DNA of 64,000 bases, taken from assembly GCA_016703545.1 (NCBI GenBank), contig JADJBX010000002.1, forward strand, positions 434,001 through 498,000. The letters are read 5' to 3'. The DNA comes from Candidatus Amarobacillus elongatus (lineage in GTDB: Bacteria > Chloroflexota > Dehalococcoidia > Tepidiformales > Tepidiformaceae). Below, in pieces: positions 35,590-46,025 of the stretch. Both the position numbers and the translations under genes were made by a program. Every line of letters starts with the position of its first letter. Positions within the stretch are counted from its first letter, which is position 1. The notes below the pieces were generated by a model. That model did not search any database. It saw only the letters and a list, made by a program, of their open reading frames with translations, and was not told the DNA's origin.

Positions 35590-37559
35590 TCAGTCCCCGG
35601 CGATGGCCCCTTCGATGATGTTCTGGACCACCGCCGGGTCCGCGAGCGTCGTCACGTCGCCGACGTTCTCGGGCTCGCCCTCGGCGATCTTGCGCAGGAT
35701 GCGCCGCATGATCTTGCCCGAACGGGTCTTCGGCAGCCCTTCGACGAACTGGATCCGGTCCGGTGTGGCGATGGCGCTGATGTCCCGGCGGACGGCGTCC
35801 TTCAGCTCCTTTTCCAGTTCCGGAGAGCCGCTCACGCCCGCCTTCAGCAGCACGTACGCGTAGATGCCCGTGCCCTTGAGGTCGTGGGGGAAGCCGACGA
35901 CGGCGGCCTCGGCGCACGCTTCGTGCCCCACCAGCGCCCCCTCGATTTCGGCCGTCCCCAGGCGGTGGCCGGCGACATTGAGCACGTCGTCGACGCGGCC
36001 CGTGATCCAGTAGTAACCGTCCTGGTCGCGGTGGCACCCATCGCCCGTGAAGTACCGGCCCGTGTACGTCGCGAGATACGTCTGCACGAAGCGCTCGTGG
36101 TCGCCGTAGACCGTGCGCATCATGCCCGGCCACGACTGGTCGAAGCACAACCGACCGGTAACGTCGTTCCCGATGAGCTCTTCGCCCGATTCGTCGACGA
36201 CGCTCGGCTTGACCCCGAAGAACGGCAGGGACCCCGATCCGGGCTTCATGTCGGTGGCGCCCGCGAGGCCGGTGATCATGTGCCCGCCGGTCTCCGTCTG
36301 CCAGTAGGTGTCCACCACCGAGCAGCGTTCTTCGCCCACCACGCGGTAGTACCAGCGCCACGCTTCCGGGTTGATGGGTTCGCCGACGAGCCGAGAACGC
36401 GCAGCGAGGTCCGCCGGTACCGCTTCACCGGCTCATCCCCTTCCCGGGCGATGGCGCGAATGGCGGTTGGCGCGGTGTACAGGATAGTGATGCCGAGGCG
36501 ATCGACCGTATCCCAGTACCGCCCCGCATCAGGGGTAGGTGGGCACGCTCTCAAAGAGCACGCTGGTCGCGCCGTTCGCCAGGGGCCCGTAGACGATGTA
36601 GCTGTGGCCGGTGATCCAACCGATGTCGGCCGCGCAGCAGAACACGTCGTCGTCGCGCAGATCGAACGTGTACCTGTGCGTCACCATCGTGTACAGCAGG
36701 TACCCCGCCTGTGTGTGGAGCACGCCCTTCGGCTTCCCGGTCGACCCCGACGTGTACAGGATGAACAGTGGGTCCTCGGAGTCCATCACCTCCGGCTCGG
36801 CCGTGTCTGGCTGCCCCGGCACCACGTCGTGCCACCATTCATCGCGGCCCGCGACCATGTTCACGGCCGCCCCCGTGTGGCGGAATACGACACAGAACTC
36901 GACGGTGTGCCCGGGCGCCGAGAGCGCCTCGTCGACATTCGCCTTCAGTGCCACCGGCCGGCCGCCGCGGCGCCCTTCGTCCTGCGTGATGATCGCCTTG
37001 CACGTGGAGTCGTCGACGCGGTCGCGGATTGAACGCGGGCTGAAGCCGCCGAAGATGACCGAATGGACGGCGCCGATGCGCGCGCAGGCCAGCATCGCCA
37101 CCGCGAGCTCCGGGACCATGCCCATGTAGATCGCGACGCGGTCGCCCTTGCCCACGCCCCGCGAGCGGGAGGTAGTTCGCCAGCCGGCACACTTCGGCGT
37201 GCATCTCCCGGTAGGTCATGGAGCGATTGGTGCCGGGCTCGTCGCCTTCCAGCAGCAGGGCGACACGGTCGCCCCGGGTGGCGAGGTGGCGGTCCTGGCA
37301 GTTCACCGAGACGTTCAGCTTGCCCCCAGGAACCACTTGATATCGCCCGCGGCAGGTTCTCTCGCGCACCTTCCCGAAGGCGCCATCCACTCAGGTGGCG
37401 GTTCGCCATGTCGGCCCAGAACCCATCCGGGTCCGCGATACTGCGGTCGTACAGCGCCTGGTACTCGGCGAGGCTCCCGACGAGCGCGCCCTCGCGCACC
37501 CTCGCCGGCGGGCTGTACCGCTCGTGGACCGGCAGCCCGATCTCCTTCGTCTCAGCCAT
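35590..37559 (-). CDS. acs: Acetyl-CoA synthetase (several frameshifts)
   Basis: AMP-forming acetate-CoA ligase, whose family usual length (~650 residues) matches the locus. Pieces in order: N-terminus YQALYDRSIADPDGFWADMA; VSVNCQDRHLATRGDRVALL; IGAVHSVIFGGFSP; the P-loop ILYTSGSTGKPKGVLHTQAG; GWITGHSYIVYGPL; LYTAPTAIRAI; VVDTYWQTETGGHMIT; and the C-terminal ISAIATPDRIQFVEGLPKTR followed by SGKIMRRILRKIAEGE with the catalytic Lys. All segments are present, spread over three frames by about five indels between 36390 and 37400. I read this as sequencing error in a functional gene. Confidence 0.88.
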
Positions 37560-37594
37560 TGCGCGCCCTCCCGTGAATCGAATTCAGGCCGATT

Positions 37595-38378
37595 CTACGC
37601 GCGCGGCGGCTGGCTGTCGGCGCGGCCGCCGGCGGGCACTACCGGTACCCCGCCCGCCAGCCGTCCGTGGACCGCCTCCGCGACGGCCCTGCCCAGCCGC
37701 GCGTGCCCCGCTCCCGAGAGATGGAACCCGTCTTCGGTCACGAACGCGCTGTTGTCTCCGAGGGTCTCGGCGTTGGCGAGGAACGGGTAGCGATGCGCCT
37801 CGGCCTCGGCGTGCACGGCCGCCCGGAAGCGCTGCCGCCGGGCCGCGATGTCGCCGCCCACCACGCCCCGCCCGCGCTCCGCCGGGTACTCCACCACGAG
37901 GACGTCCAGCGTTTCAACGCGCGACAGCGCTCGCAGTACCGCGACGTACGCCGCCGCAGTCTCCTCCACGGAGTGTGGTGCTTCGATGCCGATGAGGGAC
38001 CGCGCGACGCCGCGCGAAAGGCGGTTCGCGCTGGCGCGGATCCCATTCCGGCGCCTCGTGCGGTTGTCGAACGACGCTTCGGCGGCGCGGAAGCGCCCGC
38101 CGCCCGTTCGCCGAACAGCCGCCGAACCCGCACCCAGGCGAACCCCACCGTGAACGCGAACGACCCGAGCGGCACACCACGAGGTCGGCGCCGGTCTCCT
38201 GCGCGCGCTCGACCGCGATCGTAGGAGCCCTGGGGTTCAGTGCCCAGAACGGCCGCTCCACGACCGTAACGTCCTGCAGGCCGCGCGCGGCGAGCCGGGC
38301 CGCGACCACAGCGGGCCACGTCTCGGCGTCGGTGTACATCCCCGCGGTGTCGCTGTTGCCGAGGACCAGGATTCTCAC
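37595..38378 (-). CDS. SGNH/GDSL-type hydrolase (frameshifted)
   Basis: About 260 residues over three frames. Block I RILVLGNSDTAGMY holds the nucleophile Ser. The C-terminal block DGFHLSGAGHARLGRAVAEA holds the catalytic Asp/His (DxxH). Between them, a middle segment (LGSFAFTVGFAWVRVRRLFG) is in another frame, with shifts near 38175 and 37975. No signal peptide, so the substrate is probably cytoplasmic. GTG 38378 overlaps the mutase TGA (GTGA), indicating cotranslation with mcmA1. Confidence 0.72.
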
Positions 38379-40120
38379 GGGCGAACTGTACGGCTTCGAG
38401 CGGCTGGTCGCGCAGCCCCTCGCGCGGCCCTAAATGACGGTCGGCGGTTGTATTCGCCGAATACGCCGCGCATGGAGCCGCAGATCTCGCCGAGGGTCGC
38501 ATACGCGCGCACCGCTTCGAGGATCGGCACCATCAGGTTCTCCGTGCCGGCGCAGGCCGCTTCCAGGTTCGCCAGCGCCGCCTTCACCGCCGCGTCGTCG
38601 CGCTCCGTGCGGTGGTGCGCGAGGCGGGAGAGCTGGTGTTCGACCAGCCGCCGGTCGACGGAGAAGATCGAGGGCCGCTGTTCGCCCCCATCGAGGTAGT
38701 CGTTCACGCCGACGATGATCTCGCGCTTCTCATCGACGCTGCGCTGGTACTCCCAGCTCGCCTCGGCGATCTGGGCCTGGATCCAGCCCTTCTCGATGGC
38801 CGCGATGCTGCCGCCCTGCTCCTCGATCTGCCGCATGTACTCACGCGCCTTCGCCTCGAGCTCGTTCGTCAGGTATTCGACGAAGTAGCTGCCCGCGAGG
38901 GGGTCGACCGTGTCGGTGACGCCCGTCTCGTGGGCGATGATTTGCTGCGTGCGCAGCGCCATGCGCTGAGCCTCATCGGTCGGCAGCGCGAGGGCTTCAT
39001 CGAAGCAGCTCAGGGCGATGCTCTGGACGCCGCCGAGCACGGCCGCGAGCGTTTGGATCGCGGCGCGCACGATGTTGTTCTCCGGCTGCTGCGCGACGAG
39101 CGTGCTGCCGCCCGTCTGCGTGTGCGTGCGGAACATCATCGAACGCGGGTCCTTCGAACCGTAGCGCTCCTTGAGCATGGTGGCCCAGAGCCGGCGCAGC
39201 GCGCGGTACTTGGCGATCTCTTCGAAGAAGTTGTTGTGGGTGTTGAAGATCCAGCTAATGCGCCCGGCAAAGTCGTCGATGTCGAGGCCCTTCGCGAGCG
39301 CGGCATCGATGTAGGCGCAGGCGTTGGCGAAGGTGAACCCGATCTCCTGCGCCGCCGTCGAACCGGCATCACGCATGGTAGCCGCTGATGGAGATGGTGT
39401 TCCATGGGCACGTGCTTCGCGCAGTACTCCATGATGTCCGCCGCCAGCCGTACGCTCGGGCCGGGGGGAAAATGTAGGTGCCCCGCGCCACGTACTCCTT
39501 GAGGATGTCGTTCTGGTGGTGCCGTTCAGCTTTTCCGAAGGCACGCCCTGCTTCTCGCCCGTCGCAATGTACATCGCGAGCATCACGGCGGCGGGCGCGT
39601 TGATCGTCATCGACGTCGACACCTTGTCGAGCGGGATACCTTCGAACAGCGTCTCCATGTCAGGAGGAGTCGATCGCGACGCCGACCTGGCCCACTTCGG
39701 CGATGGCCATGGGTCGTCGGAGTCGTAGCCGAGCTGACTGGGGAGGTCGAAGGCGACGGAGAGGCCGGTCTGGCCCTGGCTGAGGAGGTACCGGAACTTC
39801 TGGTTCGATTCCTCGGCGGTGCCGAAGCCGGCGTACTGGCGCATGGTCCAGAGGCGGCCCCGGTACATGGTGGGCTGCACGCCGCGGGTGAAGGGGTACT
39901 CGCCCGGGAACCCAAGGGTCGCGCTCGTAATCCAGCCCGGCGATATCGAGCGGCGGCAGAGGCGCTGGACGGGCAGCGAGCTGGTTTCGAACTCGCCGCG
40001 TTCGGGCGAACGGGAGAGCATTTTGGCGAGCGGGCCCTCCTCCCACGCGTGAACGGAGCGGGAAAGGCCGGCGAGGGCCTCCTGCGAAAAGAGCGTGGGT
40101 TGCGAAGCCGAGCTATCCAT
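38375..40120 (-). CDS. mcmA1: Methylmalonyl-CoA mutase catalytic (alpha) subunit, B12-domain-less (frameshifted)
   Basis: About 580 residues of the TIM-barrel catalytic part: GEYPFTRGVQPTMYRGRLWTMRQYAGFGTAEESN, TGLSVAFDLPSQLGYDSD, STSMTINAPAAVMLAMYI, the substrate-contact SGYHMRDAGSTAAQE, and ALSCFDEALALPTDEAQRM. It interconverts methylmalonyl-CoA and succinyl-CoA. It lacks the C-terminal cobalamin domain, which is a separate gene at 62031. Several compensating indels lie between 39370 and 39720. ATG 40120 is chosen from the alignment-like N-terminus; 40156 is possible. Confidence 0.88.
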   Translation of the reverse strand: MDSSASQPTLFSQEALAGLSRSVHAWEEGPLAKMLSRSPERGEFETSSLPVQRLCRRSISPGWITSATLGFPGEYPFTRGVQPTMYRGRLWTMRQYAGFGTAEESNQKFRYLLSQGQTGLSVAFDLPSQLGYDSDDPWPSPKWARSASRSTPPDMETLFEGIPLDKVSTSMTINAPAAVMLAMYIATGEKQGVPSEKLNGTTRTTSSRSTWRGAPTFSPRPERTAGGGHHGVLREARAHGTPSPSAATMRDAGSTAAQEIGFTFANACAYIDAALAKGLDIDDFAGRISWIFNTHNNFFEEIAKYRALRRLWATMLKERYGSKDPRSMMFRTHTQTGGSTLVAQQPENNIVRAAIQTLAAVLGGVQSIALSCFDEALALPTDEAQRMALRTQQIIAHETGVTDTVDPLAGSYFVEYLTNELEAKAREYMRQIEEQGGSIAAIEKGWIQAQIAEASWEYQRSVDEKREIIVGVNDYLDGGEQRPSIFSVDRRLVEHQLSRLAHHRTERDDAAVKAALANLEAACAGTENLMVPILEAVRAYATLGEICGSMRGVFGEYNRRPSFRAARGAARPAARSRTVRP

Positions 40121-40207
40121 GGCGTGCCCTCCGGTACTGAGCGAACAGTGTACCAAAGGGTTTCACCGGCGGCCGATGGTTCGCGGGCGGGTGTGGCGGC
40201 GGTCTGC

Positions 40208-40947
40208 CTAGGGAAGGTTCCTCAAGACCGTGCACACCTCGGCCATGACGCGGTCCAGGAGATCGTGGGGTGAACGGGCGCGGGGACATAGCCCGTCCCG
40301 GTCGCGTTGACGCGATAGGTGAAGAGCCCGCAGCGATCGAACCAGACACTGGCCGTTTGGGCGAAGGAAGCGGCCTTTCGGAGGTCGTTGTCGTCCACGA
40401 CCCGGCAGGCAAGGAACAGATAGCACCGGGGAGGGGTTGAGCGCAGCCAATGCCCAAGGTCGTTCGTCGCTCCCCCGCCTCGGCCCTCTGAACGCGCGCG
40501 CTCGCCCTTGACGTCGATGTTCTTGAACGCCGCTTCCTTGATGCGCTTTTCCAGGTCCGCACTCCCGGGTCTGCCGGCCAGGTTCTTCCGCCTCCGGGTT
40601 GCCCACCTGTGAAGGGCACGCCGGTCGCCTTGGTTTCGATGGCGACCTGTACGGGACCTTCGAGCGGGTAGGCGATATCAAGTTTGTGATTAGCGAAACT
40701 CAATCCCGGGATGTTGGGCCTGCTCTGCACCTCCTTGCCCGAACAAGCCCAAGGAGGACGCGAAGGAAGTCATTGAAGAAGTCGCCTTTGCCGTTCCGAA
40801 TGTCGCCCTGCGTCGCGAGCCCATTCACCACATGCTGGTCGAATTGCGCGCACGGCATCCAGAAACAGAGACTGACTGGCTTCGAATGATCCGGAACGCG
40901 ACGCCGCAAGGATCGCAAGAGACTCTGTTAGCGGAAGGCGCGTCAGT
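40208..40947 (-). CDS. Putative type II restriction endonuclease, PD-(D/E)xK fold (frameshifted)
   Basis: Immediately downstream of the methylase. Joining frames at four homopolymers (near 40870, 40755, 40590 and 40287) gives about 245 residues: TRLPLTESLAILAASRSGSF, FDQHVVNGLATQGDIRNGKG, DFFNDFLRVLLGL, then HKLDIAYPLEGPVQVAIETK, SADLEKRIKEAAFKNIDVKG and YLFLACRVVDDNDL. The D...ExK arrangement (HKLDIAYP, AIETKATG) fits a PD-(D/E)xK nuclease. Position beside an N6-adenine methylase supports a restriction role. The start codon is unclear, a CTG or shifted GTG near 40947. Specificity unknown. Confidence 0.62.
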
Positions 40948-42575
40948 TGCCACTGATGTGCCTTTCTCTCTCCCTCGCTCGCCGCCGAAGGGCGAGTAAT
41001 TCGCGAGCATCGCGAAGGACGGTAATGTCGTTCGCAAGTCAAACCAAGCGGGGCGAGGACAACAGAATCGACCAGGTCTAATGCTTTTCCAAGGTCTCCG
41101 GCGCGGATGGCTGAATCGACGCACGGGAGCACTTCCGCGAGTACCGCCGGAAGCGGTGGGATGAGTAATCGTTCCGCCTCCGTTGGCTCCAACTTCAAGA
41201 TCCCTCCGCCGTACGACCGACCCACGATTTCCGCTGATAGCAGTGTGAGGGAGTTGTAGAACCCCGCCGCCAGTAATGGCGCGACAGCCGCATCGTTCAG
41301 GAAGAGGTTGTGGACTGTATTCGTGGAAACAGCCATGCAGCGATTGAGCGCAAGTCTCGGATACGCATTACTCATATAGGTAAGGAAAGCGTGGGGCACG
41401 CCACCCGATGGAAGCGGGACGGCCCACCATGGGGACCGAATACGGCATTTATACCGCGTGTGGTAACCCTTGGCCTCACCCTCGGCGATGAGCGGCGCGA
41501 TCGTTCGGAGATGGTCAGATGACGCGTTGCGGGTGAGGAGGAGCTCGGTTGGCCTCCCCGCGGCGGCGAGCCGGTCCAGGTCCTTATCGTCGAGCACCGC
41601 GCCGGATATCGAACTAGCCTTCCCGATGACGGATGTGAAAAGCTCGGGCGCGAGCTGGCGCTCGGCCACTTCTGCCCTCGTACGAAGGAAGAACTCGTTG
41701 GCTCCGGTGACCGCACCGATGTTCACGGACGCCATGCTGCCCAGCGTTTGCGCGTGGGCAGCCGCGAATTCGTATGCGTGCTGTGCTTCCGGTGGCAGCA
41801 CGGACAGTAACGCCTGACCACGTTGGAAGTTGCCCGGTGCGTCGCTCTCGAGGTCACTGAGCTGCAGTTGTGCGAGGTTCTGGTAGCTAAGGATCCGGAT
41901 ACCCCTGGACGGTCCTTCTCCAAAGCCGTCTGCGAAGAGCAAGATCACCTCTTCGAGTGCGTCCGGGATGAGTCGCTCGTCGAACACGACAACTGTGATG
42001 CGCGAGAACGCGGTCGCCAGGTATTCCGTCACCGGTTTGGCGTATTGCGAGTGGAGCAGTTCCGCCGGGAGGACCTGAGCCAGACGCCCGCCCCGTTGCA
42101 AGAACCGGCAGCCGTGAAGAATGAACGGCGCCCATAGCGATGCCAGCCGCGTGAGAGGAACGCCCATCTGCTTCGCGACAGCGTGGGCGCGAGAGTTCGC
42201 ATGGTCCCAGGACTGGTACCGCACATACGGGGGGTTGCCGATGTTGCAGGTGAATGCGGGGAGGTCGGCCGGTTCCAGGGTGAAGAAGTCACCTTCGATG
42301 AGCCTTGCACGTCGCAAGCGGCCGGAATCATAGCCGGATTGGATGGCACCCGGGTCGACGTCAACCCCAACAACGGGCTGCGGAAGCCTGCCACTGGCCA
42401 GCGCCGCAAGTCGCTCCCCGGCCAGCTCCAGGAACATTGACCCGCCGAAACTGGGATCGATCACAAGGTCGTCCGGCGTTCGCACCGCCCACTCAACGAG
42501 TCTGGAGGCGACGGCGCGAGGGGTGTAAAAGGCGCCCCGCGCCTTCTTTCGGTGGTCCGTCCCGGCAAGCTCCAT
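40943..42575 (-). CDS. N6-adenine DNA methyltransferase of a type II R-M system (one frameshift)
   Basis: About 544 residues. N-terminal KARGAFYTPRAVASRLVEWA, SAM motif I DPSFGGSMFLELAG, VVGVDVDPGAI, and catalytic motif IV NIGNPPYVRYQ identify a gamma-class adenine-N6 methylase related to Eco57I/TaqI-type enzymes. A C-terminal target-recognition region ends LKLEPTEAERLLIPPLP. An extra base near 41043 displaces the last ~30 residues, which otherwise read DITVLRDARELLALRRRARE and stop at 40943. Base composition is visibly less GC-rich and uses more A/T-ending codons than the flanks, suggesting transfer. Confidence 0.85.
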
Positions 42576-42649
42576 CGATGCTTACTCTACCCTCGGAGAT
42601 CCCCTCTAAGGAATGCGCCGCGTGTCACTTCGTCTTGCGAGCGAGCATT

Positions 42650-42692
42650 CGGCGTGTTTGCGGCCCCGTCGTAGCCAGCCACAAACACGCCG
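42650..42692. repeat. 11-bp inverted repeat upstream of the methylase gene
   Basis: CGGCGTGTTTG (42650-42660) and CAAACACGCCG (42682-42692) are perfect inverted copies 21 bp apart, in the 254-bp gene-poor stretch between the R-M pair and a hypothetical gene. It could be a terminator for the upstream minus-strand gene or an operator for the methylase promoter. Nothing else recognisable is in 42576-42828. Confidence 0.5.
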
Positions 42693-42828
42693 GATACAGA
42701 TGGTCCCCGCATGAATCGTCGAATACCCGTAGCAGGCCCGCTGCATGGGCTGCGCCGTCCGGGAGTCATTCGTAGGCGCGGCCGCGCGTGAGGTCCGGTT
42801 CGCCGCCGACCCGAAGTACAAGGTCCCC

Positions 42829-43281
42829 TCACTTGCCCTTTTTCTTGGCCGCGGCCCGCACGGGGAGCTCCTGGGGCGCGGGGTTGATGCGCGCCGGGGC
42901 GGGGGCGTTCAGGACGAAGCCGAGCTGGCGGCGGTCGTCGGCGCCGGGGTGGATTTCGACGCGATAGATGGTGGTGTACGGCACGAAGACCTGGACCGCG
43001 TGCGCGTGGTCCGGTTGCGTCGTGTGCAGCGCCACCCACTGGTCCGTTACGCCGCTGACCCCGTTCACATAATGCCGGGCGCCATCGACGGTCATCACTT
43101 CGACCAGCGGCGCCGCGCATTCGATCTGCGCGCAGAAGTTCGCGACCATCGCGGGAAGGAGCTGTTCGAAGAAGGCGCGGTCGAACGGCAACCCGGATTG
43201 GCTCTGCGGGACGGGCGTGGGCGGCGGCGCCGCGACAACGCCGGGCGGCAGGTACAGGACGCGCTGGGTCGGCTGGGTCAT
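42829..43281 (-). CDS. Hypothetical protein with Pro-rich N-terminus and basic tail
   Basis: 150 residues: a Pro-rich start (LPPGVVAAPPPTPVPQ), a globular middle with strands (LVEVMTVDGARHYVNGVSG, QWVALHTTQPDH, VQVFVPYTTIYRVEIHPG), and a short Ala/Pro stretch ending in KKKGK. The middle resembles a small beta-sheet ligand-binding or PH-like fold, but I do not recognise a family. No export signal. A single-gene unit. Confidence 0.6.
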   Translation of the reverse strand: MTQPTQRVLYLPPGVVAAPPPTPVPQSQSGLPFDRAFFEQLLPAMVANFCAQIECAAPLVEVMTVDGARHYVNGVSGVTDQWVALHTTQPDHAHAVQVFVPYTTIYRVEIHPGADDRRQLGFVLNAPAPARINPAPQELPVRAAAKKKGK

Positions 43282-43348
43282 GGAAGCAGTGTAGAGGAAG
43301 GCGGCGGGAGGGTGCGGGCCGCCTTCCCGCGATACCCCGTGTTCGGGC

Positions 43349-43354
43349 TACCAT
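43349..43354 (+). promoter_or_regulatory. Putative -10 element (TACCAT)
   Basis: GGGCTACCATG lies about 52 bases before the radical SAM ATG. There is no -35 match. Confidence 0.25.
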
Positions 43355-43405
43355 GGGTGCTCACCCCGCAACGGCGGCCGTCCCCGGGCCGCATGGAGGT
43401 TCGCC

Positions 43406-45314
43406 ATGAGTTCGTCCGTTGATTCGCTGCTGACGCGCGTGTCCAAGCCCGCCCGCTATACGGGTGGCGAATGGAACAGCGTGACCAAGGACTGGGATGC
43501 GAACCCGGTGCGGTTCGCGCTGGCCTACCCGGACGCCTACGACATCGGCATGTCGAATATGGGACTCGGCATCCTGTACGACATCCTGAACAAGCGCGAC
43601 GGCGTCCTGGCGGAGCGCGTGTACGCGCCCTGGGAGGACATGGAGGCCGAGATCCGCCGCGAGCGGGCGCTGCTCTGGGGGCTCGAAAACCGCCGCCCGC
43701 TGCGCGAGTTCGACATCGTCGGCTTTACGCTCCAGTACGAGCTCACGTATAGCAACGTCCTCAACATGCTCGACCTCGGGGGCATCCCCGTGCGGGCTCG
43801 CGACCGCTCGGACGATCACCCGCTGGTGATTGCGGGTGGGAGCGGCGCGTTCAACCCGGAGCCGCTGTCGCCGTTCATCGACGCCTTCGTCCTGGGCGAG
43901 GGCGAGGATGCGGTGGTGGAGCTGGCGGAACGGGTGGCGGAGTGGAAGCGCTCCCGGACCCCGCGGGCCACTCGCCTGCGCGAACTGCTGGCGATGCCGG
44001 GCGTCTACGTGCCCTCCATGTACGAAGCGCGCTACGATGCGGCCGGCCACCTCGCGGGCCTTGAGCCGCTGGTCCCGGAGGCGCCCAAGGCGATCCGTCG
44101 GCGGATCGTGGAGAACCTGCCGCCGCCGCTGCTGAAGCCGATCGTGCCGTTCCTGCAGACTGTCCACGACCGCGCTGCGGTCGAGATCCAGCGCGGATGC
44201 ACGCAGGGGTGCCGCTTCTGCCAGGCGGGCATGATCTATCGCCCGACGCGCGAACGGACGCCCGCGGAGGTGGTCGAAGCGACGCGCCAGCTGCTTCAGA
44301 ACACGGGCTACGACGAGCTGTCGCTGCTTTCGCTGAGTACCACGGACCACAGCCAGGATCGTGCCGATGATCGACGCGCTGAACGCGACCTTCCCCGAAC
44401 TCAAGATCTCCATCCCGAGCACGCGCGTCGACAGCTTTTCGGTCGATGTCGCGAACGCGGTGGCCAAGGGCAAGAAGCACACGCTGACGCTCGCGCCCGA
44501 AGCGGGGAGCCAGCGGCTGCGGAACGCCGTGAACAAGCTGGTGAGCGACGCGGACCTGCTGGGCGCCGCCGAGAACGCCTTCGAACGCGGCTGGACGGGC
44601 ATCAAGATGTACTTCATGGTCGGCCTGCCAACCGAGACGATGGACGACGTCGAGGGCATCGTGGAGATGGGCAAGCAGGTGAAGGCGCTGGGGCGAAAGC
44701 ACGTGGGCGGGCGCGCGCGCGTGCGGGTGAGCACCAGCAATCACGTGCCCAAGGCGCATACGCCGTTCCAGTGGGCGCGGCAGGAGACGGCAGCGGAGCT
44801 CGATCCCAAGCACCGGTTCCTGCGTGATGCGTGCCGGTCGGCGGGGGTGGAGTTCAGCTGGAACGACCCGCGCGACAGCTTCATCGAAGCGGTCCTCAGC
44901 CGCGGCGACCGCCGCGTCGGTGATGCGATCGAGGCGGCATGGCGGCGCGGCGCGCGCTTCGACGCGTGGGGCGAGTACTTCCGCGCCGACACCTGGGAGG
45001 CGGCGTTCGCCGAGGCCGGGGTGGATGCGTCGTGGTTCGCCCATCGCGAGGCGGACACGCGTGAGCCGCTGCCCTGGGACCACATCGAGACGGGCGTGAC
45101 GAAGAGCTACCTCCGTGGCCAGTGGCAGGACGTGCTCTCGAACCAGACGGTGCCCGACTGCCACCATGGGTCGTGCAACGTCTGCGGCATGCAGTCGTTC
45201 GACACGCTGCGGGGCGAGAAGGGCGTCGCGGATTGCGTCGTGAAGCTGGGCAAGACGATCGAGATGCGCCGGGGCACGCGCCGCTACGCCGGCGAGGCGA
45301 TCGAGCTGGTCTAG
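43406..45314 (+). CDS. TIGR03960-type B12-binding-like radical SAM protein (one frameshift)
   Basis: About 636 residues. The N-terminal B12-binding-like domain (ALAYPDAYDIGMSNMG) is followed by the radical SAM cluster CTQGCRFCQAG (CxxxCxxC) and SIPSTRVDSF, LTLAPEAGSQRLR, YFMVGLPTET. A C-terminal Cys-rich CHHGSCNVCGMQ may hold a second cluster. An extra G near 44351 (CCAGGATCG for CCAGATCG) splits it after SLSTTDHSQ. This family normally pairs with the DUF2344/TIGR03936 protein, found here at 60349. Reaction unknown; suspected RNA or cofactor modification. Confidence 0.85.
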
Positions 45315-45317
45315 TGG

Positions 45318-46025
45318 TCAGGCCCAGCGGACGTCGTGTGTGAGTGCCTTGTGCAGGCGCTGCAGGTACTCCGCGCGCGGGATTTCGTGGGCGCCCATGC
45401 TGGCGGTATGCGGCGTGATCACCTGGATATCGACGAACGCCAGGCCCAGGTCGCGGGCGTGCTGCATCATCGCCACCATGGCCGCCTTCGAGGCATCGGT
45501 GGCGTGGTGGAACATGGACTCCGCACCGAACATCGCGCCGACGGCGACGCCGTACAGCCCACCCGCAAGCTCGCCGTCCGGGGTCCAGGTTTCGACCGAG
45601 TGCGCCCACCCGAGGTCGTGCAGCTCAAGGTAGCCGCGAATCAGCCGCTCCGTGATCCATGAGCCTTCGTCTTCCGGGCGGACAGCGCACGCGCGGATCA
45701 CGCGTTCGAAGGCGGCATCGACCGTAGCCCGGAAGCGTCCCTGCCGGAGCGTGCGGGCGAGGCGGCGGGAGACGTGCAGACCGTCCGGTTCGATCACGGA
45801 GCGCGGGTCCGGCGAGAACCAGAGCAACTCGGCGGACGGGTGTGGCCACGGGAAGGTGCCCGCGCGATACGCCTCGACAATCGTCGCCGGAGCGAAATCG
45901 CCGCCGGCCGCGACGAGACCTTCGGCGGGGAATTTCGTGGGATCGGGGAAGCGGTACCGCGACGGTGGCAATGGCTGCGCGGGCCCACGGGTCAGGACAT
46001 CGAGGGCGATCAGGCGCTCGCTCAC
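45318..46025 (-). CDS. aat: Leucyl/phenylalanyl-tRNA-protein transferase
   Basis: 235 residues. N-end-rule enzyme transferring Leu or Phe from tRNA to N-terminal Arg/Lys of proteins, marking them for ClpS-ClpAP. Signatures: FPDPTKFPAEGLVAAGGDF, GTFPWP, LLWFSPDPRSVI, WITERLIRGYLELHDLGWAH, LAGGLYGVAVGAMFGAESMF and FVDIQVITPHTASMGAHEIPR. Full length. The ATG at 46025 overlaps the thioesterase TGA (ATGA). Confidence 0.95.
   Translation of the reverse strand: MSERLIALDVLTRGPAQPLPPSRYRFPDPTKFPAEGLVAAGGDFAPATIVEAYRAGTFPWPHPSAELLWFSPDPRSVIEPDGLHVSRRLARTLRQGRFRATVDAAFERVIRACAVRPEDEGSWITERLIRGYLELHDLGWAHSVETWTPDGELAGGLYGVAVGAMFGAESMFHHATDASKAAMVAMMQHARDLGLAFVDIQVITPHTASMGAHEIPRAEYLQRLHKALTHDVRWA

Noticed and set aside
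35590..37559. acs as a decayed pseudogene
   Set aside because: All conserved blocks are present in the correct order and spacing over the normal length; the defects are isolated one-base indels like those in many neighbouring essential genes.
42606..42821. A 71-codon minus-strand ORF in the gap before the methylase
   Set aside because: No ribosome site, atypical composition and no recognisable features; the span contains an inverted repeat instead.
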